A model generated the notes under the pieces. It had not been told where the DNA came from and did no database searches. It was given only the letters and a program-made list of their open reading frames with translations. Below are positions 23,474 to 30,708 of a DNA stretch of 64,000 nt, one piece after another (position 1 is the stretch's first letter; each line of letters starts with the position of its first letter). Both the position numbers and the translations under genes were made by a program. This DNA is from Butyricicoccus sp. (GTDB lineage: Bacteria > Bacillota > Clostridia > Oscillospirales > Butyricicoccaceae): contig JAHHRJ010000001.1 of assembly GCA_020025885.1 (NCBI GenBank), positions 62,001-126,000 of the forward strand, written 5' to 3'.

Positions 23474-24586
23474 ATGGAAGTAGTGTCTGTGAATGCGTCC
23501 CAGAGAATTCGGCTGGGGCAACAGGGCGAACATTTGGCACGGGAAATCGCTTTCGACTTCGCAGCATGGCAAAAGCAATATGGAGATGGCAATATCCAGC
23601 TTCAGATGCAGCGAAACGGAGATGGAATGCCATATCTGGTCCCGCTGCAGGTAAAAGGCAATTTGGCTATATGGCAGGTAGAAAGGCGTGATACCGAAAG
23701 GGCTGGTAAAGGTGAATTGCAGCTGATGTACACCGTAGGGGGCGAACGTGTAGCGAAAAGCCGCTGCTTTACTATTTTTGTGGCACCCAGCTTGAATAAG
23801 CCTGGCCCGGTGCCGCCTGTGGAGCAAGCGCTTGCGGATAAGATTGCGCAGGATGCAGGCAGGGCGGAAGCAGCTGCAGCAAAGGCGGAAGCTTTTACCA
23901 TCAACGGCCCTAAAGTAATGAACGGTGCCTGGCATGTATGGGATGGTGAAGCCAACTCCTATATGGATACGGGCGTATCAGCTACAGAACCTGGTCCGGT
24001 GGGACAAACCGGACCGCAGGGTGTGCCGGGCAAGCAAGGTGTACCAGGCCCGCGCGGCGAACGAGGCGAACAAGGTGCACCGGGTGAAGCCGGTCCGCAA
24101 GGCGTTCAGGGTATACAAGGTCGAGATGGTGCACCGGGTAAATCGGCGTATGAACTGGCAACGGTGAATGGATTCCACGGAACGGAACGGGAATGGCTCG
24201 ATTCTTTGCGAGGGCAAAAGGGCGCTTCCGGTAAAGATGGAAAAACGCCGGTGAAGGGTGTGGATTACAATACACCGCAGGATAAAAAAGAAATCCTGGA
24301 TGATGTTTGCGTTTTTGTTACGACGTTTTTGCTGGATGGATGGCAACAGGTCGGCGGCCAGTGGACGCAAACGGCCACTTGTACCGGTATGAAGTCAACG
24401 TATGATGTGACATCTCCCTGGGGATATAAAACAGGCAATGCGAAAACAGATCAAGAGCTGTCGGAAGGATTCAACAGACTTTTCGCCGGCAGAATGGAAA
24501 CTTTGGACGGGGCAATCAAGGCTACTGTTTTGCTTAAGCCAATCTGTGATGTGCAGGTATATGTGCGGCGTGTGGTAAGAGACTGA
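23474..24586 (+). CDS. Collagen-like tail fibre protein (second cassette)
   Basis: 370 residues. Residues 1-115 form a beta-rich N-domain (GNIQLQMQRNGDGMPYLVPLQVKGNLAIWQVERRDTE) like phage upper baseplate/BppU-type attachment domains. Residues about 172-225 are uninterrupted Gly-X-Y triplets (GPVGQTGPQGVPGKQGVPG onward), a collagen-like trimer stalk. After GFHGTEREWLDSLRG comes a C-terminal domain (FLLDGWQQVGGQWTQTATCTGMKSTYD) homologous to the end of the protein at 18596. So this fibre couples a collagen stalk to a head-binding or receptor domain that occurs elsewhere in the same prophage. Confidence 0.75.
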   Translation: MEVVSVNASQRIRLGQQGEHLAREIAFDFAAWQKQYGDGNIQLQMQRNGDGMPYLVPLQVKGNLAIWQVERRDTERAGKGELQLMYTVGGERVAKSRCFTIFVAPSLNKPGPVPPVEQALADKIAQDAGRAEAAAAKAEAFTINGPKVMNGAWHVWDGEANSYMDTGVSATEPGPVGQTGPQGVPGKQGVPGPRGERGEQGAPGEAGPQGVQGIQGRDGAPGKSAYELATVNGFHGTEREWLDSLRGQKGASGKDGKTPVKGVDYNTPQDKKEILDDVCVFVTTFLLDGWQQVGGQWTQTATCTGMKSTYDVTSPWGYKTGNAKTDQELSEGFNRLFAGRMETLDGAIKATVLLKPICDVQVYVRRVVRD

Positions 24587-24600
24587 AAGGAGGCAAATGA

Positions 24601-24933
24601 ATGAAAGTATATGACGAAGCAGGACAGCTGCTGACCTCTGCGCCGGACCTCGCAAAAGGTTGGTTGGAGCATACGAAGCGCCTGGTACAGAACCATCCGG
24701 CGCAGGTGGAGCGGAGCCATGTGGAAGTTATGCCGGGCACGGAGAATTTACGGCATTTGGTGATGGACCAGCCTGCGCGGGATGCCTGGGATGAGTACGA
24801 AGCTGCGCAGATTTATCACCCGTATACCCCAGAGGAGCAGGCTGAACATGATAAGCCTACTTTGGAACAGCGTGTGGCAGTGGCAGAGAGTGCACTGCTG
24901 GAATTGATGTTGAGAGGTGCTGCAGATGTTTGA
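24601..24933 (+). CDS. Fibre-region protein with QPARDAWDEYE core (copy 2)
   Basis: 110 residues, paralogue of the protein at 19963: VYDEAGQLLTSAPDLAKGWLEHTKRLVQNHPAQ, MPGTENLRHLVMDQPARDAWDEYEAAQIYHPYT, EQRVAVAESALLELML. By eye about three quarters of positions agree. AAAGGAGG lies seven bases upstream. It overlaps the following XkdX-like gene, the same arrangement as in the first cassette. Confidence 0.65.
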   Translation: MKVYDEAGQLLTSAPDLAKGWLEHTKRLVQNHPAQVERSHVEVMPGTENLRHLVMDQPARDAWDEYEAAQIYHPYTPEEQAEHDKPTLEQRVAVAESALLELMLRGAADV

Positions 24934-25054
24934 ATTTTTACAAGTGCAATATAAACTGAGACGCCTGAATGATGCGCAGCTTGCAAAATATGTGCAGGCT
25001 GGCTGCATCACGGCGGCAGAATATACGCAGATCTGCGGAAAGGAGGTGCTGTGA
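24926..25054 (+). CDS. XkdX-like small phage protein (copy 2)
   Basis: 42 residues (MFEFLQVQYKLRRLNDAQLA..CITAAEYTQICGKEVL), nearly the same as copy 1 at 20294, with the same overlaps on both sides. Too short to be flagged by length alone, but its conservation in both cassettes and good ribosome site make it real. Role unknown. Confidence 0.75.
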   Translation: MFEFLQVQYKLRRLNDAQLAKYVQAGCITAAEYTQICGKEVL

Positions 25055-25419
25055 TGGGAAAAGTCGGAACAAGTGCATCTGGCTTTGAACTGGTACAGAG
25101 CACGTACTCATTTAGGGAAGCCGAAAAAGTGTCTTATGTGGCCAAAAGGACTATGCCAATGTGGATTACTGCAACGACCCCCGGCGGCAGTAAAGAGGCT
25201 TTCGTAAGTATTGTGCTCAAGCCGAATAGTGGTGGCAAAGCCATTTCCATTGGCACAGAGAGAAATGCACCGTTTCAGGGAGGCGGCGCATCTTACGCAA
25301 GTGCAAGCGGCGCAGTAATCGTAAATGCTGGTGATGTAATCGAAGTTTCGCGTAACCTGGAAGCAGAATGGTGGACGAGCATCCTTGTTGTAGCACCAGA
25401 AAAAGTGGAGTTTCAGTAA
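25054..25419 (+). CDS. Small tail/fibre-tip protein (second cassette)
   Basis: 121 residues from ATG 25054, which shares a base with the XkdX-like stop; AAAGGAGG is upstream. It begins MGKVGTSASG like the protein at 20422, then diverges into MWITATTPGGSKEAFVSIVLKPNSGGKAISIGTERNAPFQGGGASYASASGAVIV, a beta domain with Gly/Ser. The shared head and different body fit a variable receptor-contact domain. Function inferred from place. Confidence 0.55.
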   Translation: MGKVGTSASGFELVQSTYSFREAEKVSYVAKRTMPMWITATTPGGSKEAFVSIVLKPNSGGKAISIGTERNAPFQGGGASYASASGAVIVNAGDVIEVSRNLEAEWWTSILVVAPEKVEFQ

Positions 25420-25444
25420 TTCTATGAAAGAAAGGGAAGGGATT

Positions 25445-26185
25445 ATGGTTATGAAAGTAATTGACGTATCTCGCTATCAGGGCGAAATCAACTGGGAAAA
25501 GGTCAAGGCAGACGGTGTGCAAGGCGCAATGCTGAAAACGGTATCCACCAACAGCCGCTTCGGTGGCCTGTACATTGACCAACAGTTTGAACGCAACTAT
25601 GCAGAGTGTAAGCGACTGGGCATTCCGGTGGGCGTATATTATTACACTTACGCACTGACGAAGCAGCGTGCAGATGAAGAACTGGCTATGCTGCGTAAGG
25701 CTATCGCAGGCAAGACATTTGAGATGCCCATCGCAATCGACGTGGAGGATAGTAAACTGAAGTCGCTGAGCAAGGCCGCTTTGACTGACCTTGTGGAGTA
25801 TGCCGCCCAGACCATCGAGAGCTGGGGCAGTTATGTTATGGTGTATACGTACACCTACTACTGGAAAAACGAACTGGACGCAAATCGCTTGCGTGCGTAC
25901 GATTTGTGGATTGCGGATTACAGCGGCAAGCGTCCGGACTTGGAATGTGGTATGTGGCAGTATACCAGCAATGGCCGTGTGGCAGGTATCAACGGAAATG
26001 TGGATCTGAACCACTGCTACAAGGATTATCCCGGCATCATGCAGCGCACCGGCCTGAACGATTTTCGCAGCATGACTCGTAATACGCTGAAAACCTACAA
26101 GGTCGGTCCCGTTAGTGCAGGCGATGCGCGGCGCATCCAGGCGCTGGCTACAGAACTGCAGCTGCCCTGCGTAGAGATGAACTGA
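25445..26185 (+). CDS. GH25 lysozyme endolysin (second cassette)
   Basis: About 246 residues; ATG 25445 and 25451 are both possible behind GGGAAGG, ATG 25424 is upstream of that site. This is a canonical GH25 muramidase: VIDVSRYQGEINWEKVKADGV, FERNYAECKRLGIPVGVYYYTYA, the catalytic DxE in AIDVEDSK near residue 97, WIADYSG, MWQYTSNGRVAGINGNVDLN. The C-terminus ends after one KVGPVSAGDARRIQALATELQLP segment, the module that is doubled and extended in the first cassette's lysozyme, so the wall-binding part looks cut short. The catalytic domains of the two lysozymes are only distantly alike. Confidence 0.88.
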   Translation: MVMKVIDVSRYQGEINWEKVKADGVQGAMLKTVSTNSRFGGLYIDQQFERNYAECKRLGIPVGVYYYTYALTKQRADEELAMLRKAIAGKTFEMPIAIDVEDSKLKSLSKAALTDLVEYAAQTIESWGSYVMVYTYTYYWKNELDANRLRAYDLWIADYSGKRPDLECGMWQYTSNGRVAGINGNVDLNHCYKDYPGIMQRTGLNDFRSMTRNTLKTYKVGPVSAGDARRIQALATELQLPCVEMN

Positions 26186-26199
26186 GAAAGAAGGTGTGC

Positions 26200-26733
26200 A
26201 TGAAAATGGAAGTAATGGAATTTTGGTTGGCCTATAAGGAGGCCATGACGCACAACCCCTTTGTGATTCTGGTACTTTTGTGTGTGGCGGCTGATACATT
26301 TTTTGGCTGTTTGCGTGCCGCTAAATTTCACGCGTGGAATTCCAGCTTGGGCATTGACGGCGGTATTCGCAAGGTGACGATGATTTGTTCGGTGCTGTTT
26401 CTATCTCTGGCAGATCAGCTTGTTGGGATCAACGTGATGGGATGGCTGCCGGAAGGCGTGGTTGCAGCGTTGGGAACAGTCGGCGTCAACGCTTTGGGTT
26501 TGGCAGAATTTTTTTGCGTGGTATATGTGTGCTACGAAGCAGCAAGCATCTTAAAAAATATGCTGTTGTGCGGTGTGCCTGCGCCTGCAGGCTTACAGAA
26601 TAAGCTGGCCAAGTGGTTAGATCAAATGACAGACGAAAGTACAGTAAGCGTCACCCAAACTTTAGAACAACACAACAAAACGCAGGTGCCCAAAAACAAA
26701 AGTGCTTTTGATGATAGTAAAAAGGCATCATAA
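26200..26733 (+). CDS. Phage holin, TcdE/Cph1 type (copy 2)
   Basis: 177 residues from ATG 26200 behind AAAGAAGG; GTG 26194 is too close to that site. It is a close paralogue of the holin at 22217: the same MKMEVMEF start, the same FHAWNSSLGIDGGIRKVTM loop and the same NKLAKWLDQMTDEST tail, with extra residues at the end. Membrane spans fall at the same places. Two such holins, each behind a lysozyme, are unusual in one prophage. Terminator follows. Confidence 0.85.
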   Translation: MKMEVMEFWLAYKEAMTHNPFVILVLLCVAADTFFGCLRAAKFHAWNSSLGIDGGIRKVTMICSVLFLSLADQLVGINVMGWLPEGVVAALGTVGVNALGLAEFFCVVYVCYEAASILKNMLLCGVPAPAGLQNKLAKWLDQMTDESTVSVTQTLEQHNKTQVPKNKSAFDDSKKAS

Positions 26734-26742
26734 GATATAGTA

Positions 26743-26785
26743 ACAAGCCCCGGAGTTGAGAATGACTCTGGGGCTTGTCTGTTTT
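26743..26785 (+). terminator. Terminator of the second cassette
   Basis: ACAAGCCCCGGAGT and ACTCTGGGGCTTGT pair around TGAGAATG, followed by CTGTTTTC. It ends the second lysis transcript just before the tRNA-Leu promoter. Confidence 0.8.
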
Positions 26786-26838
26786 CTGCTAAGTGATGCA
26801 GGGAAAATTTATGCTTTCAATTTTTTTTAGAAAAAAGG

Positions 26839-26867
26839 TTGACAAAGTTCTGTGCGCACGGTATAAT
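26839..26867 (+). promoter_or_regulatory. tRNA-Leu promoter
   Basis: TTGACA, 17-base spacer, TATAAT, ending 22 bases before the first base of the tRNA. A consensus sigma-A promoter, expected for a stable RNA gene. Confidence 0.9.
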
Positions 26868-26888
26868 ATACCTCGTTGAAAACAATAT

Positions 26889-26975
26889 GCGGATGTGGCG
26901 GAATTGGCAGACGCGTTAGATTCAGGTTCTAATGGCCGCGAGGTTGTGGAGGTTCAAGTCCTCTCATCCGCACCA
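26889..26975 (+). tRNA. tRNA-Leu(CAG)
   Basis: 87 bases with encoded CCA. Acceptor GCGGATG pairs with CATCCGC; the anticodon stem TTAGA/TCTAA encloses TTCAGGT with anticodon CAG; a long variable arm (class II) and GGTTCAAGTCC T-arm are present. It reads CUG. The gene is intact and lies 100 bases after the last prophage gene, with its 3' end pointing away from the prophage. Confidence 0.95.
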
Positions 26976-26976
26976 G

Positions 26977-27004
26977 GACTCATCACGAAAGTGATGAGTC
27001 TTTT
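26977..27004 (+). terminator. tRNA-Leu terminator
   Basis: GACTCATCAC and GTGATGAGTC pair around GAAA, followed by TTTTCTTTT, directly after the CCA end. Confidence 0.9.
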
Positions 27005-27033
27005 CTTTTGTGTAAAAAAGTTTTTATAAAATA

Positions 27034-27077
27034 AGAAGCGCCCACTGCCTGGGAAAAACAGGCGGCGGGCGCTTCTT
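27034..27077 (-). terminator. LysR gene terminator
   Basis: AGAAGCGCCC...CTGCCTG pairs with CAGGCGGCGGGCGCTTCT; on the - strand, the stem is followed by TATTTTATAAAAAC. It lies just after the LysR-type regulator stop. Confidence 0.7.
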
Positions 27078-27098
27078 GTGCGTTATACAGAAAATGTT

Positions 27099-27986
27099 TT
27101 ACAGCGGGTAGTGGCAAAGATATTCGCTGACAGCACGCATGGACTCAGAGAGCCACTTATCCCGGTGACGAAGCAGTTGCGCCCAGACCACTGGCCGCAA
27201 AGACGGATCGGTTTTTACTTCGCACAATTCGCCGCTTTCTAGCATGGGACGGCAGGCATAATCCGGAAGCAACGAAATACCGCAGCCTTTTGATACCAAA
27301 TCACACAGCAAATAGGTATCGCCACTTACAAAGACCGGCGTGAGTTCCAGCGAATGTGCAGCCAGTTCTTCGTCCAGCAGGCGGCGATAACTCATATCTT
27401 TTTCGGTGAGCAGGAAAGGCTGCTGAACCAGTTCCTCCATAGGAACATAGTCTCGTTTGGCAAGGGGGTCGTTGGGGGAGCAAATGAAATGCGTTTTGAC
27501 CTGCGTTTTTTGCAGCAGAACGTAGTTGACATTTTGAATAGGGCTATCCATTACGTAAATCAGGTCAGCTTCGTTCTGGTTTAGCATACGAAGCAAATCC
27601 GGCGTGCCGGCAGTAGCACATTCCAGCGTGATATGTGGATACTGGCGGTGCAGTGCAGGGAACACACGGTCGATCAGGGAAACGCAAAGAGATGCGGCCA
27701 GGGCCAGGCGGACCGAACCTTCGACTTCCTGTGGGGCAGAAGTGGAATGCAGAAAATCCTGCAATTCGGCCTGAATCTGATGAGCACATTTCAGCAGACG
27801 AAAACCGGGATCGGTCAGGGTGACAGTGTGATTGATGCGCTCAAACAGCGGAAAGTCCAGCTCGTTTTCCAGCTGACGGATTTGAAAAGAGATCGTGGAC
27901 TGAGAATACCCCAGCTTTTCACCGGCTTTGGTGAAGCTTTGCAGTTCGGCAACATGTATGAAGGTGTTAAGGTTTTTTAGATCCAA
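27099..27986 (-). CDS. LysR-family transcriptional regulator
   Basis: 295 residues, full length for the family. The N-terminal winged helix-turn-helix is clear: NLNTFIHVAELQSFTKAGEKLGYSQSTISFQIRQLENELDFPLFER. The remainder (from about 90) is the periplasmic-binding-like effector domain, with SVRLALAASLC, EADLIYVMD and a C-terminal GCGISLLPDYA. The gene is transcribed away from the AGCS symporter at 28108 across a 121-base shared intergenic region that contains a T-N11-A type box, so it probably controls that symporter and itself. The effector is unknown. Confidence 0.9.
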   Translation of the reverse strand: MDLKNLNTFIHVAELQSFTKAGEKLGYSQSTISFQIRQLENELDFPLFERINHTVTLTDPGFRLLKCAHQIQAELQDFLHSTSAPQEVEGSVRLALAASLCVSLIDRVFPALHRQYPHITLECATAGTPDLLRMLNQNEADLIYVMDSPIQNVNYVLLQKTQVKTHFICSPNDPLAKRDYVPMEELVQQPFLLTEKDMSYRRLLDEELAAHSLELTPVFVSGDTYLLCDLVSKGCGISLLPDYACRPMLESGELCEVKTDPSLRPVVWAQLLRHRDKWLSESMRAVSEYLCHYPL

Positions 27987-28012
27987 GACAGTGTCCTCCT
28001 GATATCGAAAAA

Positions 28013-28033
28013 ATAGATGCTGATTATCTCTAT
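28013..28033. promoter_or_regulatory. Putative LysR box
   Basis: ATAGA-N11-TCTAT, the interrupted palindrome expected for LysR-type regulators, lies between the divergent LysR gene and symporter, just upstream of the symporter -35. Confidence 0.55.
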
Positions 28034-28040
28034 TATCAAT

Positions 28041-28069
28041 TTTACAAATGCTATTTTGTACTGTATACT
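28041..28069 (+). promoter_or_regulatory. AGCS symporter promoter
   Basis: TTTACA, 17-base spacer, TATACT, about 38 bases before the start codon and directly downstream of the putative LysR box, a layout that fits activation. Confidence 0.65.
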
Positions 28070-28107
28070 AAAACCCGTAATAATGCAAGTGAGAGGATAA
28101 AATAAAA

Positions 28108-29517
28108 ATGCGGATTCTTTACTTCTTCTACAATCTGCTGTGGGCGGATTTATTTACGATCCCGTTGCCGGGTGGCAGCAGCCTGGGTATTTCGCTGCTG
28201 GTATTGCTGCTGGTGCCGACGGGCATCTGGCTGACGTTCCGCAGCCGCTTTGTGCAGATCCGTTTGTTCAAGGAAATGGTGCATGTAGCAACCAGCAACA
28301 ACACCAAGGGTGAAAACGGACATATCTCCGGTTTTCAGGCACTGATTATCTCCACGGCTACTCGTGTTGGTATGGGTAATCTGGTGGGCGTGGTGGCAGC
28401 CATTTCAATGGGCGGCGCAGGCGCTGTATTTTGGATGTGGATGTCGGCACTGATTGGCTCGGCTACTGCATTTGTGGAAGCTACGCTGGCACAGCTTTAT
28501 AAGGAAGAAGATCCTCTGTACGGCGGATACCGCGGTGGTCCTGCATACTACATGCATGCGTATGCGGCTCGTGTGCGGCACAAAGATCCGAAAAAAATGC
28601 ACCACTCTATTTTGGCAGTGCTGTTTTCTATTTCCGGCCTGATTTGCTGGTGCGGCATCAGCCAGGTTGTAGGTAATTCGGTTTCTTCGGCAATGTTCAA
28701 TGCGTTCCAGATCCCGCCGCTGTACACGGCAATCGTTTTGGTAGGCATTTGTGCGGTGATTGTACTGCGCAAGCACGCTACGGTGAAAGTACTGGATGTG
28801 GTGGTTCCCATTATGGCAGGCTGCTTCTTTGCGGCAACGCTGGTGATCATCGCAATGAATATTACAGAGCTGCCCCATGTGTTCCGCATGATTTTTGAAG
28901 AGGCTTTCGGTATGAAGCAGGTGGTTGCAGGCGGTTTGGGCGCAGTAATCATGAACGGCGTCAAGCGCGGCTTGTTCTCCAACGAAGCTGGCTCCGGTTC
29001 GGCACCCTGCGCAGCAGCTGCTGCAACCATTGACCATCCGGCAAAAGAAGGTCTGTTGCAGGCATTTGGCGTGTTCATTGATACCATTGTGATTTGCAGC
29101 TGCTCGGCAATGATTATGCTGCTGGCTCCGGAAGAAGTGATTGCAGGTCTGAGCGGTATGGATCTGTTGCAGGCTGCGATGAACCACCATTTTGGTACAT
29201 TCGGCGTGATTTTTATTGCGGTTACGCTACTGCTGTTTAGCTTTTCCACCTTTGTTGGCATCCTGTTCTATGCGCGCTCGAACGTGGCATACCTGTTCGG
29301 CGATAAGTGGGTTTGGCAGACGTTGTACAAGGTGCTGGCACTGGTCATGCTGTTTGTAGGCTGCATGGCGGCGTACACTTTCGTATGGGATTTGGGCGAT
29401 GTAGGTGTTGGTCTGATGACGGTGTTCAACCTGCTGGCGCTGGTTCCTTTGGCAAAGGAAGCGCTGGACAGCCTGAAGGATTACGAAGAAAAAATAAGAG
29501 AGCGTCAATCTGTATGA
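28108..29517 (+). CDS. AGCS-family alanine/glycine:cation symporter
   Basis: 469 residues with about ten membrane spans. Signature segments of the sodium:alanine symporter family are present: SGFQALIISTATRVGMGNLVGVVAAISMGGAGAVFWMW, then GPAYYM, and the diagnostic GVKRGLFSNEAGSGSAP near residue 285. The protein imports alanine or glycine (possibly D-alanine) with sodium or protons. It is monocistronic between its own promoter and a terminator, and a LysR gene is divergent. The exact substrate cannot be told from the sequence. Confidence 0.93.
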   Translation: MRILYFFYNLLWADLFTIPLPGGSSLGISLLVLLLVPTGIWLTFRSRFVQIRLFKEMVHVATSNNTKGENGHISGFQALIISTATRVGMGNLVGVVAAISMGGAGAVFWMWMSALIGSATAFVEATLAQLYKEEDPLYGGYRGGPAYYMHAYAARVRHKDPKKMHHSILAVLFSISGLICWCGISQVVGNSVSSAMFNAFQIPPLYTAIVLVGICAVIVLRKHATVKVLDVVVPIMAGCFFAATLVIIAMNITELPHVFRMIFEEAFGMKQVVAGGLGAVIMNGVKRGLFSNEAGSGSAPCAAAAATIDHPAKEGLLQAFGVFIDTIVICSCSAMIMLLAPEEVIAGLSGMDLLQAAMNHHFGTFGVIFIAVTLLLFSFSTFVGILFYARSNVAYLFGDKWVWQTLYKVLALVMLFVGCMAAYTFVWDLGDVGVGLMTVFNLLALVPLAKEALDSLKDYEEKIRERQSV

Positions 29518-29523
29518 TATACC

Positions 29524-29554
29524 AAAGAGGAGCTGGGAGACTGGCTCCTCTTTT
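29524..29554 (+). terminator. Terminator after AGCS symporter
   Basis: AAAGAGGAGC and GCTCCTCTTTT pair around a ten-base loop, with the A/T flanks making it usable on both strands. Confidence 0.8.
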
Positions 29555-29568
29555 ACTGCGCAAATGGC

Positions 29569-29597
29569 TTGCACTTGGTTTGAAGTGCCCGTATACT
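29569..29597 (+). promoter_or_regulatory. Peptide deformylase promoter
   Basis: TTGCAC, 17-base spacer, TATACT, 26 bases before the ATG. Confidence 0.7.
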
Positions 29598-29623
29598 AAA
29601 GAAAAAACAAAAAGGAAGATACT

Positions 29624-30037
29624 ATGGTAAGAGAACTGATGCATGATCCGATGTTTTTGCAGCGTAAAGCCGAACCTGCTACACAGGAAGATTTGTCGGT
29701 AGCACAGGATCTGCTGGATACGTTGATCGCACACGAAGAAGAATGTGTGGGTATGGCAGCCAATATGATCGGTGTGAACAAAAGCATTATTGCATTTGAT
29801 AACAATGGCACCTATATGGTGATGTTCAACCCGGAAATCATCAAAAAATCTGGCAGCTATGAAACAGAGGAAAGCTGTTTGTCCCTTTTGGGCGGACCGC
29901 GCAAAACGAAACGCTGGAAAACCATTAAGGTGCAATACCAGACGGAAAATTTGCAAACGCGATACAAGACTTTCACAGGCTGGACGGCACAAATCATCCA
30001 GCACGAAGTGGACCATTGCAGCGGCATCTTGATTTAA
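29624..30037 (+). CDS. def: Peptide deformylase, short variant
   Basis: 137 residues, shorter than type 1 enzymes. The metal motif HEVDH is near the C-terminus and ESCLS supplies the cysteine ligand, so zinc/iron binding is intact. Motif I reads GMAANMIG in place of the usual GLAAPQVG, the form I associate with a Clostridia subgroup of deformylases. It removes the formyl group from new proteins. There is no fmt partner beside it; the gene stands alone behind its own promoter, so it may be a second deformylase of the cell. Confidence 0.85.
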   Translation: MVRELMHDPMFLQRKAEPATQEDLSVAQDLLDTLIAHEEECVGMAANMIGVNKSIIAFDNNGTYMVMFNPEIIKKSGSYETEESCLSLLGGPRKTKRWKTIKVQYQTENLQTRYKTFTGWTAQIIQHEVDHCSGILI

Positions 30038-30157
30038 GCGGCAAAAGCCAGTAGAAAATTTCGACAGAGCGGCGAGAAAAAGTACAAAACAAAGCAAAGC
30101 AGGTCGGAGATAGAAAAAATGCAAGGAATTCAAGCTCTTTTTGACAAATAATTTCGG

Positions 30158-30186
30158 TTGCACGTGTGGAAAAGCGGCGGTACAAT
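30158..30186 (+). promoter_or_regulatory. Promoter of small unknown gene 30215
   Basis: TTGCAC, 17-base spacer, TACAAT. Because the transcript should begin near 30193, start codons upstream of that are excluded and ATG 30215 is favoured. Confidence 0.65.
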
Positions 30187-30214
30187 GGAAATGAAAGGGA
30201 GGAGTACCTGTATC

Positions 30215-30490
30215 ATGGAACAGCGGACCGAGTATATTCGTACATTTTCTGCGCTAGAGGGGTTGCAGAATGCACACCAGCTTTCTTATAGAATGCGCCG
30301 GCAAGACGATGCCTGGCGTTTAGAGCTGGAAACGCGTACGAAAACAAGCAGGCAGAGCGAAGCGCTTTTACTGCGCTGCCCGGAACAAACAGCCCACGAT
30401 TTGCTGCAATTTCTATATGAAAATTCCATTCCACTGGAAAACTGGCGAGATGTGGTGGCTGAAGCCGTTTCCAATGCGGCAGCAGAATAA
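30215..30490 (+). CDS. Unknown small protein, paralogue of 44512
   Basis: 91 residues. The start is set by the promoter and by alignment with the paralogue at 44512. Shared positions include EYIRxFSAL, LQxAHxxxY, a W in the middle, RSE, and the strong C-terminal LLxFLYENxIPLExWxDV. The layout suggests a small alpha/beta domain with a C-terminal helix. I recognise no family. It is a monocistronic unit between promoter and terminator. Confidence 0.65.
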   Translation: MEQRTEYIRTFSALEGLQNAHQLSYRMRRQDDAWRLELETRTKTSRQSEALLLRCPEQTAHDLLQFLYENSIPLENWRDVVAEAVSNAAAE

Positions 30491-30493
30491 CAA

Positions 30494-30527
30494 AAACCGC
30501 TGATGATACAGATCAGCGGTTTTTTTA
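30494..30527 (+). terminator. Terminator after 30215 gene
   Basis: ACCGCTGAT and ATCAGCGGT pair around GATACAG, followed by seven T. Confidence 0.85.
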
Positions 30528-30616
30528 TGCGCCTAAAAGGTAGACGGTGGTGGGATTTGGTTTTGTCGAGGAGAAAAAAAGAATAGATTCTCTATCACTT
30601 TAGTGCAGAAAAGCAA

Positions 30617-30645
30617 TTTACATCTGCAGGTGCCTCTTCTATAAT
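30617..30645 (+). promoter_or_regulatory. metF operon promoter
   Basis: TTTACA, 17-base spacer, TATAAT, about 64 bases before the metF start. I see no SAM or cobalamin riboswitch in the short leader. Confidence 0.7.
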
Positions 30646-30708
30646 AAATAAAATATCAACGAATTGGACAGATGCAGTGTGACTGCGTCGGAAAAGGAGC
30701 ACGCAGTC

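Noticed and set aside
24000..24170. Short tandem repeats in the collagen-like region as a possible CRISPR array
   Set aside because: They are in-frame Gly-X-Y codons of a fibre gene, not spaced repeats with unique spacers.
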